Assembly: GCF_042611095.1 (NCBI RefSeq)
Contig: NZ_JBHFPV010000001.1
Location: forward strand, 682,001-746,000
Length of the DNA stretch: 64,000 nt
Direction: 5' to 3'
DNA from: Meishania litoralis
GTDB lineage: Bacteria > Bacteroidota > Bacteroidia > Flavobacteriales > Flavobacteriaceae
Made by a program: the position numbers and the translations under genes
Shown: piece after piece, positions 8,022-17,754 of the stretch
Numbering within the stretch: the first letter of the stretch is position 1
Layout of the letters: every line of letters starts with the position of its first letter
The notes under the pieces: generated by a model
The model's database searches: none
Seen by the model: only the letters and a program-made list of their open reading frames with translations
Told to the model about the DNA's origin: nothing

Positions 8022-9050
8022 TTATGACATTTCTCCGCGTAGCGAAGTCTCGAATATTGTTTTCATCAGCTTAGGGGAAATACCGTTTCCGAGGAGATAC
8101 ATAAGTTTAGTTATTGCCGCCTCAGATGTAATATCCTTACCATTAATGACTTGCATCTTTTCAAGTCGTTGACTTGTCTCATATTGGCCCATAATCACAC
8201 TGCCTCCTGAACATTGGGTGACGTTAATAATGAACAAACCCTTGGCAATTGCCTTTTCAAGTTCCAGCAGCAACCATTCATCGGTAGGCGCATTGCCAGC
8301 ACCATAGGTCTCCAAAACCAACGCCTTAAGGCCGGGTATTGCTAGCACACTCTTCAAAACCGATTCGTTAAGTCCTGGAAAAAACTTCAATATGGCGACG
8401 TTGTTATCGAGGTCTTTATGAACACATAATTTTTTGTGGTCGCTTTTTGGGTATAGGTTGGCCTCATGCACTTTAAGGTGCACACCTGATTCCGCAAGCG
8501 CAGGATAATTCAAAGATGCGAATGCCTCGAAATGTTCAGAATTGATCTTGGTTGTACGATTGGCACGATACAATTTGTATTCAAAATACAATCCTACTTC
8601 TTGTATCACCGGGCGACCGCTTTTTTTCAAAGCGGCAATTTGAATCGAGGTTATGAGGTTTTCCTTGGCATCGGTTCTCAGATCACCGATTGGTAGTTGG
8701 CTTCCCGTGAATATCACTGGTTTCGTTAAATTCTCAAGCATGAAACTCAGGGCAGAGGCAGTATAACTCATGGTATCACTACCGTGCAGTACGACAAAAC
8801 CATCATGACTTTCAAAATGATCTTCGATAATCGTTGCTATCTCGACCCAATGTCCAATATTCATATTCGATGAATCGATAGGCTTCTTGAAAGAAATGCT
8901 ATCTATATGACAATCCAATTGGGCCAGTTCAGGTATGTTCTTCTCAAGCTTCCTGAAATCGAAAGGCTTTAAAGTTGCCGTTTCATAATCCTTCATCATA
9001 CCGATGGTTCCACCTGTATATATGAGCAATATGTTCGTTTCGTTCTTCAT
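8022..9050 (-). CDS. ansA: Type I L-asparaginase
   Basis: Cytoplasmic enzyme of 342 aa that hydrolyses L-asparagine to aspartate and ammonia. The two active-site blocks are present: YTGGTIG with the nucleophilic Thr12, and HGSDTMSYTA with Ser91, Asp92 and Thr93. No signal peptide is visible, which fits the cytosolic type I form rather than the periplasmic type II. The length is normal. It starts 5 bp after the tatD stop, so tatD-ansA form an operon, an arrangement I recall from other Flavobacteriia. Confidence 0.93.
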   Translation of the reverse strand: MKNETNILLIYTGGTIGMMKDYETATLKPFDFRKLEKNIPELAQLDCHIDSISFKKPIDSSNMNIGHWVEIATIIEDHFESHDGFVVLHGSDTMSYTASALSFMLENLTKPVIFTGSQLPIGDLRTDAKENLITSIQIAALKKSGRPVIQEVGLYFEYKLYRANRTTKINSEHFEAFASLNYPALAESGVHLKVHEANLYPKSDHKKLCVHKDLDNNVAILKFFPGLNESVLKSVLAIPGLKALVLETYGAGNAPTDEWLLLELEKAIAKGLFIINVTQCSGGSVIMGQYETSQRLEKMQVINGKDITSEAAITKLMYLLGNGISPKLMKTIFETSLRGEMS

Positions 9051-9055
9051 ATTAT

Positions 9056-9826
9056 CTAGATACCGAAGACATTGATCGAGTTCTTGGTCGTAGTTTCAAT
9101 AATGGTTTCAGTAGAAACCCCATAAATATCCGACAATCTTTCTAGTACATGAACCAGATAAGCGCTCTCATTTCGCTTTCCACGTAACGGCGCCGGAGCC
9201 AAATAAGGTGAATCGGTCTCAAGCACGATATGATTTAAATCAATTTGGTCAAGAAAGGTATCCAACTTTCCATTTTTAAAGGTGACGACACCGCCGATAC
9301 CCAATTTCATATTATAGGAAATGGCCTTTTTTGCCTGTTCGAAAGTTCCTGTAAAACAATGGAAGACCCCGAAAAGATCTTCCGCTCTTTCACCTTCCAA
9401 AATTTCAAAAATCTCGTCAAAAGCTTCCCTGCAATGTATGACGATCGGAAGTTTGTGCTTTTTTGCCAATCGGATCTGATTTTCAAAGGCTTCCTGTTGT
9501 TCCTTTAAAAAGGTCTTGTCCCAATAAAGGTCGATCCCTATTTCACCGATTGCACAAAACTCATATTCTGACAACAACTGTTCAACATGACCCAGTTCCT
9601 TCAAAAAATCATCCTTGACATGTGTAGGATGCAGTCCTGCCATCAAGAACATATTCTCGGGATAGGCTTTTTTCAAATCAAGCATTCTTTGGGTATAAGT
9701 CGAGTCGATAGCCGGTATAAAGAACCTTTTTATACCATTTTTAAAAGCCCTTTCTATAACCTCTTCACGATCTTTATCGAAGGCCTCACTATATAGATGC
9801 GTATGGGTGTCGGTAATTATCATCAC
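9056..9826 (-). CDS. tatD: TatD family metal-dependent hydrolase (DNase)
   Basis: TIM-barrel metallohydrolase of 256 aa. The first metal site is the N-terminal THTHL block (His8 and His10). Further landmarks are GEIGID around 97-102, VIHCRE, FHCFTG and the late metal ligand block ETDSPYLAP. Members of this family act as 3'-5' exonucleases or deoxyribonucleases. The start could be the first or the second of two adjacent methionines. It is the upstream gene of the tatD-ansA pair and is divergent from the retropepsin-like gene. Confidence 0.93.
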   Translation of the reverse strand: MMIITDTHTHLYSEAFDKDREEVIERAFKNGIKRFFIPAIDSTYTQRMLDLKKAYPENMFLMAGLHPTHVKDDFLKELGHVEQLLSEYEFCAIGEIGIDLYWDKTFLKEQQEAFENQIRLAKKHKLPIVIHCREAFDEIFEILEGERAEDLFGVFHCFTGTFEQAKKAISYNMKLGIGGVVTFKNGKLDTFLDQIDLNHIVLETDSPYLAPAPLRGKRNESAYLVHVLERLSDIYGVSTETIIETTTKNSINVFGI

Positions 9827-9839
9827 ACAAAAATAGGAC

Positions 9840-9847
9840 TATCTTTG
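9840..9847 (+). promoter_or_regulatory. TAnnTTTG box before the retropepsin-like gene
   Basis: TATCTTTG matches the Bacteroidota -7 consensus exactly and ends 13 bp before the start codon, which implies a very short leader. I see no TTG at the usual upstream distance. Confidence 0.35.
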
Positions 9848-9860
9848 TCAAAAAGAATAA

Positions 9861-10313
9861 ATGGCCAGCCTTAAAAAGCTTCTGCTAAGAAAAAGGTACA
9901 TCAAAATACCTTTGGTGCTTACCGCTACGAATCACCTTGAAATTGTGGCACGAATCAACGGAGTGAAGGGTAGGTTTATTTTAGATACCGGTGCTTCGAA
10001 CACCTGTATCGGCTTTAATAAAATTGATCTGTTCAAACTCACTTCTGAAGAGACAGACATAAAGGCCGCCGGTGCCGGTGCTACCAATATGGAAACACTG
10101 ATCTCACCCAAAAACCAAATTCAAATCGGTGATTGGAAGAAGAAAAAAATCAAAATCGTACTATTCGACCTCGTTCATGTAAACGAGGCGTTAACTGCAC
10201 ACAATGCCCTGCCAGTCGATGGCATCATTGGCGCCGACGTACTCAAAAAGGCAAAAGCGGTAATCGATTATGGCAAAAACTGCGTTTATTTGAAATCAAA
10301 GCACCCGAAATAG
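9861..10313 (+). CDS. Retropepsin-like aspartic protease family protein
   Basis: Protein of 150 aa with a single aspartic-protease half-domain: the LDTGAS catalytic motif with Asp42, then GAGATN and the later hydrophobic-glycine block VDGIIGADVL typical of retropepsin-like folds. Such proteins must dimerise to build a full active site. A basic N terminus (LKKLLLRKRYIK) precedes the domain, and no clear signal peptide is visible. The gene stands alone, divergent from tatD and convergent with odhB (30 bp apart). The substrate is unknown. Confidence 0.85.
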   Translation: MASLKKLLLRKRYIKIPLVLTATNHLEIVARINGVKGRFILDTGASNTCIGFNKIDLFKLTSEETDIKAAGAGATNMETLISPKNQIQIGDWKKKKIKIVLFDLVHVNEALTAHNALPVDGIIGADVLKKAKAVIDYGKNCVYLKSKHPK

Positions 10314-10343
10314 CGTCATACGAAAACCTCAGATAATCTGACC

Positions 10344-11585
10344 TTACATTTCCAATGCCTTTTTAACATCGTTATCCATTAAGATTTCTTCAGGGCTTTC
10401 CAAGGCCTCTTTTACCGCGACCAAAAAGCCAACAGATTCTTTACCGTCGATTATTCTATGATCATAAGAGAGGGCCACGTACATAATCGGGGCAATGGCG
10501 ATCGCACCGTCACGGACAATGGGACGTTCGACAATGTTATGCATGCCCAGAATAGCGCTCTGCGGAGGATTGATGATCGGTGTTGACAGCATCGAACCGA
10601 AAACACCACCATTCGTTATGGTGAAGGTACCGCCCGTCATCTCATCGACAGTTATCTCGCCTTCCCTAGCACGTATCGCCAATCGTTTTACTTCTGATTC
10701 GATACCCCTAAAAGTTAGGTTCTCGGCATTTCGAATAACAGGCACCATCAATCCTTTCGGGCCCGACACGGCGATACTGATATCACAGAAATCATACGAA
10801 ATCATTTCCTTGCCATCGATCATCGAATTCACCGCCGGATACATTTCAAGTGCACGGACCACAGCTTTTGTAAAAAATGACATAAAGCCAAGACTAACCC
10901 CATGTTTTTCTTTGAAATCTTCTTTATACTTCTCCCGCAATGCAAAAATCGGAGACATATCCACCTCATTGAACGTGGTCAACATGGCCGTCTCATTTTT
11001 GGCGGCCACCAAACGTTCGGCGACCTTGCGTCGCAACATCGAAAGTTTGGATCGGGTTTCACCCCGATTTCCCCCAGTGGGGCTTCCCATGGAAGGCACC
11101 GCATTCACCGCATCTTCTTTGGTGATTCTGCCATCTCTTCCCGAACCTTTTACGGCCGTGGTGTCCATTCCCTTTTCGTCCAATATCTTTTTGGCGGCCG
11201 GAGAAGGTGTTCCAGAAGCATAAGTTTCTTTCTTTGTAACCGTTTCAATGGCCTTTTTGTCATCGGCCTCTTTCGTTTCTTCCGACTGGTCATTTGCGGT
11301 ATTGACATCGGAACTTTCAGCTCCTTGGCCCGAATCGGTCGGTTTGGCGGCACCGGTATCGATTAAACATACCACGGCACCAACGGCAACGGCATCGCCT
11401 TCCTCGGCTTTCAAGGTAATCGTTCCACTCTCTTCGGCAGGAAGTTCCAGGGTTGCCTTGTCGGAATCCACTTCCGCTATTGCCTGGTCTTTCTCGACAT
11501 AATCGCCATCTTTTACAAGCCATTCCGCAATTTCGACTTCTGTTATCGACTCCCCCGGGGAAGGAACTTTCATTTCTAGAATCAT
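10344..11585 (-). CDS. odhB: 2-oxoglutarate dehydrogenase E2 (dihydrolipoyllysine succinyltransferase)
   Basis: TCA-cycle enzyme subunit of 413 aa that transfers the succinyl group to CoA. The lipoyl domain has the modified lysine in VDSDKAT (Lys43). An acidic, Glu/Asp-rich linker (about 88-120) leads to the peripheral subunit-binding domain (about 125-160, SPAAKKILDEKG). The catalytic domain ends with the HxxxDG site YDHRIIDGKE (His376, Asp380). It lies downstream of odhA with an M23 peptidase gene between them, all on one strand with very short gaps, so the three are probably cotranscribed. Confidence 0.96.
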   Translation of the reverse strand: MILEMKVPSPGESITEVEIAEWLVKDGDYVEKDQAIAEVDSDKATLELPAEESGTITLKAEEGDAVAVGAVVCLIDTGAAKPTDSGQGAESSDVNTANDQSEETKEADDKKAIETVTKKETYASGTPSPAAKKILDEKGMDTTAVKGSGRDGRITKEDAVNAVPSMGSPTGGNRGETRSKLSMLRRKVAERLVAAKNETAMLTTFNEVDMSPIFALREKYKEDFKEKHGVSLGFMSFFTKAVVRALEMYPAVNSMIDGKEMISYDFCDISIAVSGPKGLMVPVIRNAENLTFRGIESEVKRLAIRAREGEITVDEMTGGTFTITNGGVFGSMLSTPIINPPQSAILGMHNIVERPIVRDGAIAIAPIMYVALSYDHRIIDGKESVGFLVAVKEALESPEEILMDNDVKKALEM

Positions 11586-11606
11586 TCTAATGATTTTAAA
11601 GTATTC

Positions 11607-12572
11607 TTAATTTACATTTTCAATAAAGTCTTCCTTTACCGGAAGATAATCCGTTTTTAATTCGCTATTGACCATAATTTGGTCAAAAAACAACTTCGCC
11701 CCAGTGGACTGAAGCATGTCAACATGGTTTTGTAGACTCAAGTGCAAATGGGGTTCGGTCGAATTTCCTGAATTTCCGCATTGGCCTAAAAGCTCTCCTT
11801 GCCTGACATCTTGCCCCTCTTGGACAACTATACTTCCTTCTTTTAAGTGAGCGAACAAAATGAACTCGCCATTATCAGTCTCTAAAACCACGGTATTACC
11901 CGTTAATTGCCGTGGATTCAATTCACCAGGAATATTATCGTGCACCCCGGTAACCACCTTTGCCACCCTCGCATCACATGGGGCAATAATCTCTTTGCCA
12001 AAGGCAAAATAGCTCTCGTTCTTTTTAGGATCGCCCTCATAAGAGCTTCCATTGGCGACCATCAAGATATCGTAGGCGTACTGCTGATCGGCATAATCTA
12101 CATGATAGTTCTGTTCAACGGTGGTGCCTCCCCAAAAAACAAACCATTTACCGTTGAAAGGCAGCGCCATCTTTGTAACGTTTCTTTCTAAAACGGGAAT
12201 CTCATCATCTTTTAATGGTTTTATGGCAAGTCCGTTTATCCTGTTTTGTGGTGTCAAAGAAATTAAGACTTCGGCCACCGCCCTTTCAAAATCCGTTCTA
12301 TAAATGTGCGCTCCTTTATCGATTCGGTCAAACCTCATTTCAGTAATATCACCCATAAGGTTGTTGACGTTCTGTTCAAAAAATGCCAATGTTTGCTCTC
12401 TGGGCAAGGCTTTTTTCATGTCTACATTAAAACGGTCAAAAATCGCGATATAATCACGGTCGTTATATCGGGACATAAATTCAGTCGCCGCCTCGGCGTA
12501 CCTTCCTTGTTCTTCTTGCGAAAAGGAAGCACCAAAAGTGAACAAGAGCAGTAGCAAGGTTACGAATCTCAT
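11607..12572 (-). CDS. M23 family metallopeptidase, exported
   Basis: Protein of 321 aa with a signal peptide (about 1-18). The C-terminal half is a LytM/M23-type zinc peptidase domain: a His/Asp region HVDYADQQYAYD, a beta-roll (GNTVVLETDNGEFILFAH) and the metal-binding EPHLHLSL. M23 enzymes cut peptidoglycan cross-links or act as LytM-like scaffolds. The N-terminal part (about 20-130) resembles a DUF3887-like domain, which is a weak call. It is sandwiched between odhA (4-bp ATGA overlap) and odhB (21-bp gap), an odd place for an envelope enzyme. Confidence 0.87.
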   Translation of the reverse strand: MRFVTLLLLLFTFGASFSQEEQGRYAEAATEFMSRYNDRDYIAIFDRFNVDMKKALPREQTLAFFEQNVNNLMGDITEMRFDRIDKGAHIYRTDFERAVAEVLISLTPQNRINGLAIKPLKDDEIPVLERNVTKMALPFNGKWFVFWGGTTVEQNYHVDYADQQYAYDILMVANGSSYEGDPKKNESYFAFGKEIIAPCDARVAKVVTGVHDNIPGELNPRQLTGNTVVLETDNGEFILFAHLKEGSIVVQEGQDVRQGELLGQCGNSGNSTEPHLHLSLQNHVDMLQSTGAKLFFDQIMVNSELKTDYLPVKEDFIENVN

Positions 12573-15385
12573 TTGGCTTTCTCAGTTTTGACCTTTGGAC
12601 GGGTCATATTGTTCTTAGACCTATCGAATACATAATCGATAACCTGTTGATGTCGCATTTTAGAACGTACCGCACTACCGGCAGCCGGTGATGCGTAGAA
12701 TCGCCTCGATGCGACCCTGAACTTGTTCGCATCACTAAAATGCATCATCAAATGGCTCCATGCCCCCATATTACGAGGCTCTTCTTGCGCCCACACCAAA
12801 TCATCGGCAAACTTATATTTGGCAATGATTTTCTTCATCGCTTCGCTCGGCAACGGAAACAACTGCTCCAGGCGGACAAGAGCCACGTCATCACGACCCT
12901 CTTCTTCTCTTCGGACCAGCAAATCATAATAGAATTTTCCGGTGCAGAACACCAACGATTTTACTTTTTTCACATCGGCGGATTCATCGTCAAGAACCTC
13001 TTGAAAACTTCCATTTGCCAAATCTTCGATCGTCGAAACGGCTCTTGGATGCCTCAATAAACTTTTTGGGGTAAAAATGACCAATGGTTTTCTAAAATCG
13101 ACCTTCATTTGTCTCCTCAGAATATGAAAAATCTGGGCAGGGGTCGAAACATCCGCCACATACATATTATCTCTCGCGCATAATTGCAGATAACGTTCCA
13201 TACGTGCCGAAGAATGTTCGGCACCTTGGCCTTCATAACCATGAGGAAGCAACATGACCAATCCGTTTTGTAGCTTCCATTTATCTTCGGCGGCGGATAT
13301 ATATTGATCGATCATGATCTGTGCGCCGTTACTAAAATCACCGAATTGGGCCTCCCAAATGGTCAATGTGTTCGGACTTGCCATGGCATAGCCATAATCA
13401 AAACCTACAACGCCGTATTCCGACAACAAAGAATTGTAGATTTGAAACCGCCCCTGCTTTTTCGAAATATTGTTCAAGAGCATAACTTCCTCTTCGCTCT
13501 CCTCAACCTTCATAACGGCATGACGGTGTGAGAAAGTCCCTCGCTCAACATCTTGGCCCGACATACGCACATCAAAACCTTCATACAATAAAGTTCCATA
13601 AGCCAAAAGTTCACCCATGGCCCAGTCGAGATTATTGGTCTCAAAGAACATGTTTCTTCGGTCCTTTACCAATTTTTCGACCTTTCGCAAGAATTTTTTA
13701 TCGGAAGGAAGTTCGGTGATCGCCTTGGCGATCTCGGTCAGCTTCTTTTTATCGAACGAAGTGTCGACCGAATCCATCATTTCCCATTCACGCACATTGA
13801 CGAAACCTTTCCATTCGTCGGCCATAAAAGGCGTTATGATCGTCTTGTCCTCTTTTCTTGAGTCTTCCAATTCTTCTTCCAGTGAAGCTTTGTACTGCTC
13901 TTCAAGTTGCTTGACATATCCCTTTTCAATTACCCCTTCGGCCAAAAGGCGTTCAGCATAGATATCGCGTGGGTTTTTGTGCTTTGCGATCGCTTTGTAC
14001 AATTTAGGCTGGGTAAAACGCGGTTCGTCCCCCTCGTTGTGCCCATATTTTCGATAGCCCAATAAATCGATAAATACATCGCGTTTAAAGCGCATTCGAT
14101 ATTCCAGGGCAAAAAGGGAAGCATGTACGACCGCCTCTGCATCATCGGCATTTACATGTAGAACGGGACTCAAAGTAACCTTACCTACATCGGTACAGTA
14201 AGTCGACGTTCTGGCATCGAGATAGTTCGTGGTAAAACCGATCTGGTTGTTGACCACGATATGGATCGTACCCCCGGTTCGATAACCGTCAAGATCTGCC
14301 ATCTGAACGACCTCGTAGACCAGGCCTTGCCCCGCAATGGCCGCGTCACCATGTACCACGATCGGTAAGACTTTGGAAAAATCGTCGGCGTAATGCGCAT
14401 CTTGCTTGGCTCTGGTAATCCCTTCGACCACCGCCCCAACAGTCTCTAAATGCGATGGATTGGGGGCTATGTTCATTCTTATCTTCTTGCCGTTGTCGGT
14501 TTTCCTTTCCGAGGTCCATCCCAAATGGTACTTCACATCTCCATCGAAAATCTCTTCCTCATAATCCTTACCATCGAATTCGCTGAAAATATCCTTCGCC
14601 GCCTTGCCAAAGATATTTGTAAGCACGTTCAAGCGGCCGCGGTGCGCCATACCCATTACAAACTGTTCGACGCCCAATCGCGCGGCGCGTTCAACAACCG
14701 CATCCAAAGCAGGAATCAGCGATTCGTTGCCTTCCAGTGAAAATCGCTTTTGACCAACGTATTTGGTATGCAAGAACCCTTCAAAAGAAACGGCCTCGTT
14801 CAGCTTCTTTAAAATGTGCTTCTTTTGCGCGCTATCGAACTTCGGGTGGTTATCATTGATATTCAACCAATTTTGAATCCATTCGATACGTTCAGGGTTT
14901 CGTATGTACATATATTCGACCCCAATGGCATCACAATATATCTTTTGCAAATGGACTATTATTTCACGGAGCGTAGCGGGGCCCAGACCCAAAATCTCCC
15001 CTGCGTTGAACAACGTATCAAGGTCTTCGTTGGAGAGCCCAAAATTTTCAATATCAAGGGTCGGGGAATACTTTCTTCTCTCCCTTACCGGATTAGTTTT
15101 TGTGAACAGATGCCCCCTACTGCGATAGCCATCGATCAATCGAATGACCTGAAACTCTTTTTGCAATGACCGGGGCATGTCCAAGGGCTGCCCGTTGTTT
15201 ATGCCCGCAGCATCCGTTATCGTCTGAACATCCAGTTCATCGAGCGAACTTTCAACGCCAAAATCGAAGCCTTGAAAGAAAGCTCTCCAACTTGGCTCTA
15301 CGCTATCGGGATGTTGCAGATATTTGTCATAAAGCTCTGCAAAAAAAGAAGTGTGTGCAGTGTTTAAAAAGGAAAATTTATCCAT
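12569..15385 (-). CDS. odhA: 2-oxoglutarate dehydrogenase E1 component
   Basis: Thiamine-diphosphate enzyme of 938 aa that decarboxylates 2-oxoglutarate in the TCA cycle. Landmarks include the N-terminal segment with PSWRAFFQGF, MAHRGRLNVL, the ThDP/metal region HGDAAIAGQG followed by NNQIGFTT, and the C-terminal transketolase-like domain with LLPHGYEGQG and HSSARMERYLQL. The length is normal for the family. It is the first gene of odhA-M23-odhB. The upstream region has a TATTTTTG box on the minus strand (15421-15428) that could serve as the -7 element, but no TTG at the standard distance. Confidence 0.97.
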   Translation of the reverse strand: MDKFSFLNTAHTSFFAELYDKYLQHPDSVEPSWRAFFQGFDFGVESSLDELDVQTITDAAGINNGQPLDMPRSLQKEFQVIRLIDGYRSRGHLFTKTNPVRERRKYSPTLDIENFGLSNEDLDTLFNAGEILGLGPATLREIIVHLQKIYCDAIGVEYMYIRNPERIEWIQNWLNINDNHPKFDSAQKKHILKKLNEAVSFEGFLHTKYVGQKRFSLEGNESLIPALDAVVERAARLGVEQFVMGMAHRGRLNVLTNIFGKAAKDIFSEFDGKDYEEEIFDGDVKYHLGWTSERKTDNGKKIRMNIAPNPSHLETVGAVVEGITRAKQDAHYADDFSKVLPIVVHGDAAIAGQGLVYEVVQMADLDGYRTGGTIHIVVNNQIGFTTNYLDARTSTYCTDVGKVTLSPVLHVNADDAEAVVHASLFALEYRMRFKRDVFIDLLGYRKYGHNEGDEPRFTQPKLYKAIAKHKNPRDIYAERLLAEGVIEKGYVKQLEEQYKASLEEELEDSRKEDKTIITPFMADEWKGFVNVREWEMMDSVDTSFDKKKLTEIAKAITELPSDKKFLRKVEKLVKDRRNMFFETNNLDWAMGELLAYGTLLYEGFDVRMSGQDVERGTFSHRHAVMKVEESEEEVMLLNNISKKQGRFQIYNSLLSEYGVVGFDYGYAMASPNTLTIWEAQFGDFSNGAQIMIDQYISAAEDKWKLQNGLVMLLPHGYEGQGAEHSSARMERYLQLCARDNMYVADVSTPAQIFHILRRQMKVDFRKPLVIFTPKSLLRHPRAVSTIEDLANGSFQEVLDDESADVKKVKSLVFCTGKFYYDLLVRREEEGRDDVALVRLEQLFPLPSEAMKKIIAKYKFADDLVWAQEEPRNMGAWSHLMMHFSDANKFRVASRRFYASPAAGSAVRSKMRHQQVIDYVFDRSKNNMTRPKVKTEKAK

Positions 15386-15505
15386 AAAAAGGTTTCTCTA
15401 TCCTACAAACAAAATAAATTCAAAAATACAACATTTACATTTTCTGCATGTTATCTTAGTGGCAATAATGAAGAAACTAATAGGATAATCACAAAAATAG
15501 ATCAA

Positions 15506-16021
15506 ATGGCGACCAAAAACATTTTATCGTGCCTTATCTTATTTGCTATAGGTTTTGTTGCTACCGCCCAGAATCCGAATGCCAAGGGCGACTTTTGGCG
15601 CCATGTTCGATTTGGTGGCGGACTTGGTCTCGGATTTACAAACGGCGGTTTCAATGGTTCAATCTCGCCCAGTGCAATCTATCAGGTCACCGACAATTTT
15701 GCCGTTGGCACAAGTCTCAGTTTCAACTATGCCAAATTCAATGACAACAAGCTATTGGCCTATGGCGGAAGTGTTCTTACGCTGTTAAACCCTATTGATT
15801 TCGTTCAATTTTCAGTCGAATTCGAAGAACTTCGTGTGAATAGAACCCTTGCTGCAATACCTAATGACATTAAAGATGATTATTGGTCTCCCGGCCTATT
15901 TCTGGGCCTGGGCTATACCGACAGAAATTTCACTGTCGGCATTCGTTACGATGTACTCTACGATGATCAAAAAAGTATTTACGCCAATGCCTGGACGCCC
16001 TTTGTTAGGGTCTATTTTTAA
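15506..16021 (+). CDS. Small outer-membrane beta-barrel protein
   Basis: Protein of 171 aa with a signal peptide (about residues 1-21, ending FVATAQ). The mature part is rich in Gly and aromatic residues in an alternating pattern and closes with a short Phe-terminated strand (FVRVYF), as in eight-stranded outer-membrane barrels. Motifs such as YRYDV-like strands (GIRYDVLYDD) fit this fold. It is a stand-alone gene, divergent from odhA. No specific substrate or partner can be named. Confidence 0.75.
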   Translation: MATKNILSCLILFAIGFVATAQNPNAKGDFWRHVRFGGGLGLGFTNGGFNGSISPSAIYQVTDNFAVGTSLSFNYAKFNDNKLLAYGGSVLTLLNPIDFVQFSVEFEELRVNRTLAAIPNDIKDDYWSPGLFLGLGYTDRNFTVGIRYDVLYDDQKSIYANAWTPFVRVYF

Positions 16022-16090
16022 TAATCTATGCGGTGCCATAGGTTATTTGTAGAGCACCATTACAAATACCCATCATATGAGTTCTGCCGC

Positions 16091-16444
16091 TCAATCGAAT
16101 TCTTCTTTAAATCTGACCTTTTGTAATTCTCGGCGAAGTATCGAGAAGGTTACCATCTCGGCAAATTCAACAATATCACTTTGATTAGTGTCTTTAAGTG
16201 TACTTTCTGGAATATCTATCAAGTACATGAGGTTAAGATAGTCATTGAACTTTTCCATAAGAAGAAAATAGATCTTTTCATGAAGCTCGCGTTTTAAATC
16301 CTGAGGAGTAATCAAAAGTGTAAACCCCACAGATATGTTCGCCAATTGAAAATCTTTCAGCAGTTGCACGATTAGCTTTGTGTAGCGATTTTCTTTCTGG
16401 GCCTTTTGCAGAACCTTGATACAGTTAACATGATGCTCGTTCAT
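16091..16444 (-). CDS. Hypothetical protein (117 aa)
   Basis: Soluble, largely alpha-helical protein without signal peptide, cysteine cluster or recognisable catalytic motif. It begins 15 bp after the amidohydrolase stop codon on the same strand and probably shares its transcript. Charged helical segments (QKAQKENRYTKLIVQLLKD) suggest a small regulatory or binding protein. I do not recognise the family and assign no function. Confidence 0.6.
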   Translation of the reverse strand: MNEHHVNCIKVLQKAQKENRYTKLIVQLLKDFQLANISVGFTLLITPQDLKRELHEKIYFLLMEKFNDYLNLMYLIDIPESTLKDTNQSDIVEFAEMVTFSILRRELQKVRFKEEFD

Positions 16445-16459
16445 TCTTTAAACAACCAT

Positions 16460-17734
16460 TTACTGCTTAAAAACTTCACCATTCTTCATCACAAAAACGA
16501 CATTTTCAAGCGTATTTACATTCTTAAGAGGGTTTTCGTCAACGGCAATTATATCGGCCAGAAAACCGCCTTTCAATTGACCCAGATCATTTTCCATGCC
16601 CAATAATTCGGCATTGATAATTGTTGCAGACCGTATCGTTTCGATAATGGGCATACCCGCCTCGTGCATGAAACCAAATTCTTTGCCATTTTCACCGTGA
16701 GGAGAAACCCCGGCATCGGTTCCGAAAGCGATAGGAACTCCCTTTTTATAGGCCTTGCCGAACGTAGCTTGGCTGACAGGACCTATTTCGCGTGCTTTCT
16801 GGGCCACTATCGGGGGAAGAAACCCAGGTATCTCGGCCATTTCGGCCGCTGCCTTGCCTGCAGAAATAGTGGGCACCAAATAAGTTTTATGTTGTATCAT
16901 CAGATCCATGGTTTCCTCACTCATCAGGGTACCATGCTCAATAGTTTTAATACCACCTTTGACCGCCCTTTGCATACCTTCATCGCCATGGGCATGGGCC
17001 GCGGTCAACATGCCGTAATCTTTGGCCGCTTCGACGATACCCCTAATCTCTTCTTCGGTAAACTGGGGATTTTGCCCGTTCTTTGCCACGCTCATTACAC
17101 CACCGGTTGCCGTAATCTTGATTACGTCGGCCCCATTCTTGTAGCGTTGCCGTACCGCTTTCTTGGCATCTTCAGGAGAATTGACAACACCTTCCATAGG
17201 CCCGGGATCCCCCATCAATTCCTTTTTCATTCCATTGGTTGGGTCCGCATGCCCCCCAGTGGTCCCGATGGCCTTGCCCGCCGTGAAGATTCGGGGCCCT
17301 TTCACAACACCTTTGTTAATTGCGTTTCGTAGTGCGATATTCACTCCTGAGCCCCCCAAATCCCTGACCGTGGTAAAACCGGCCATCAAGGTTCGTTCGG
17401 CATAGACAGTTGATTGAAAAGCGATATCGGCCTCGTTCTTGGTAAAACGCTCAATGTATCTCGAAGGACTCGATTCTCCTTCGATATGAACATGCATATC
17501 TATGAAACCGGGAAGTACAAACTTACTTTTCAAGTCTATGACCTTATCATTCGAAGTACCGTTGACAAAGCCGTCTTGAATACTTTTTATCCGGTCACCG
17601 GAAACAATAATGGTTTTTTCGGATAATAATCCACCCGATTGGGGATCAACAATCTTTCCACACTGTAAATAGTAGTCCTGCGCCGTAATAACCGTGGTCA
17701 AAAATAGGATGAACAGCAGTAGCAGTTTTTTCAT
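16460..17734 (-). CDS. Exported amidohydrolase family protein (imidazolonepropionase/prolidase-like)
   Basis: Protein of 424 aa with a signal peptide (about 1-18) and a metal-dependent amidohydrolase TIM barrel. The first metal motif is DMHVHIEG, and an Asn/Asp block FGTDAGV lies near residue 345. Further landmarks are KITATGGVMS (the carbamylated-Lys-type strand), HAHGDEGM and IEHGTLM. Exported members are often annotated as Xaa-Pro dipeptidase or imidazolonepropionase-like, and many hydrolyse N-acyl or dipeptide bonds. The true HutI of this organism is at 57728-58975, so this is a paralogue with a different, unknown substrate. Confidence 0.87.
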   Translation of the reverse strand: MKKLLLLFILFLTTVITAQDYYLQCGKIVDPQSGGLLSEKTIIVSGDRIKSIQDGFVNGTSNDKVIDLKSKFVLPGFIDMHVHIEGESSPSRYIERFTKNEADIAFQSTVYAERTLMAGFTTVRDLGGSGVNIALRNAINKGVVKGPRIFTAGKAIGTTGGHADPTNGMKKELMGDPGPMEGVVNSPEDAKKAVRQRYKNGADVIKITATGGVMSVAKNGQNPQFTEEEIRGIVEAAKDYGMLTAAHAHGDEGMQRAVKGGIKTIEHGTLMSEETMDLMIQHKTYLVPTISAGKAAAEMAEIPGFLPPIVAQKAREIGPVSQATFGKAYKKGVPIAFGTDAGVSPHGENGKEFGFMHEAGMPIIETIRSATIINAELLGMENDLGQLKGGFLADIIAVDENPLKNVNTLENVVFVMKNGEVFKQ

Positions 17735-17754
17735 TCTGTTGGTATTTCAAATAA

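Noticed and set aside
10495..11223. 242-codon plus-strand frame opposite odhB
   Set aside because: It is the antisense shadow of a well-supported gene; its translation is Ser/Pro-rich without any family motif.
16664..17332. 222-codon plus-strand frame opposite the amidohydrolase
   Set aside because: Mirrors the coding strand of a clear enzyme gene and has no recognisable domain.
16460..17734. Amidohydrolase as the HutI of the histidine pathway
   Set aside because: It has a signal peptide and a full hutI lies within the hut operon at 57728-58975.
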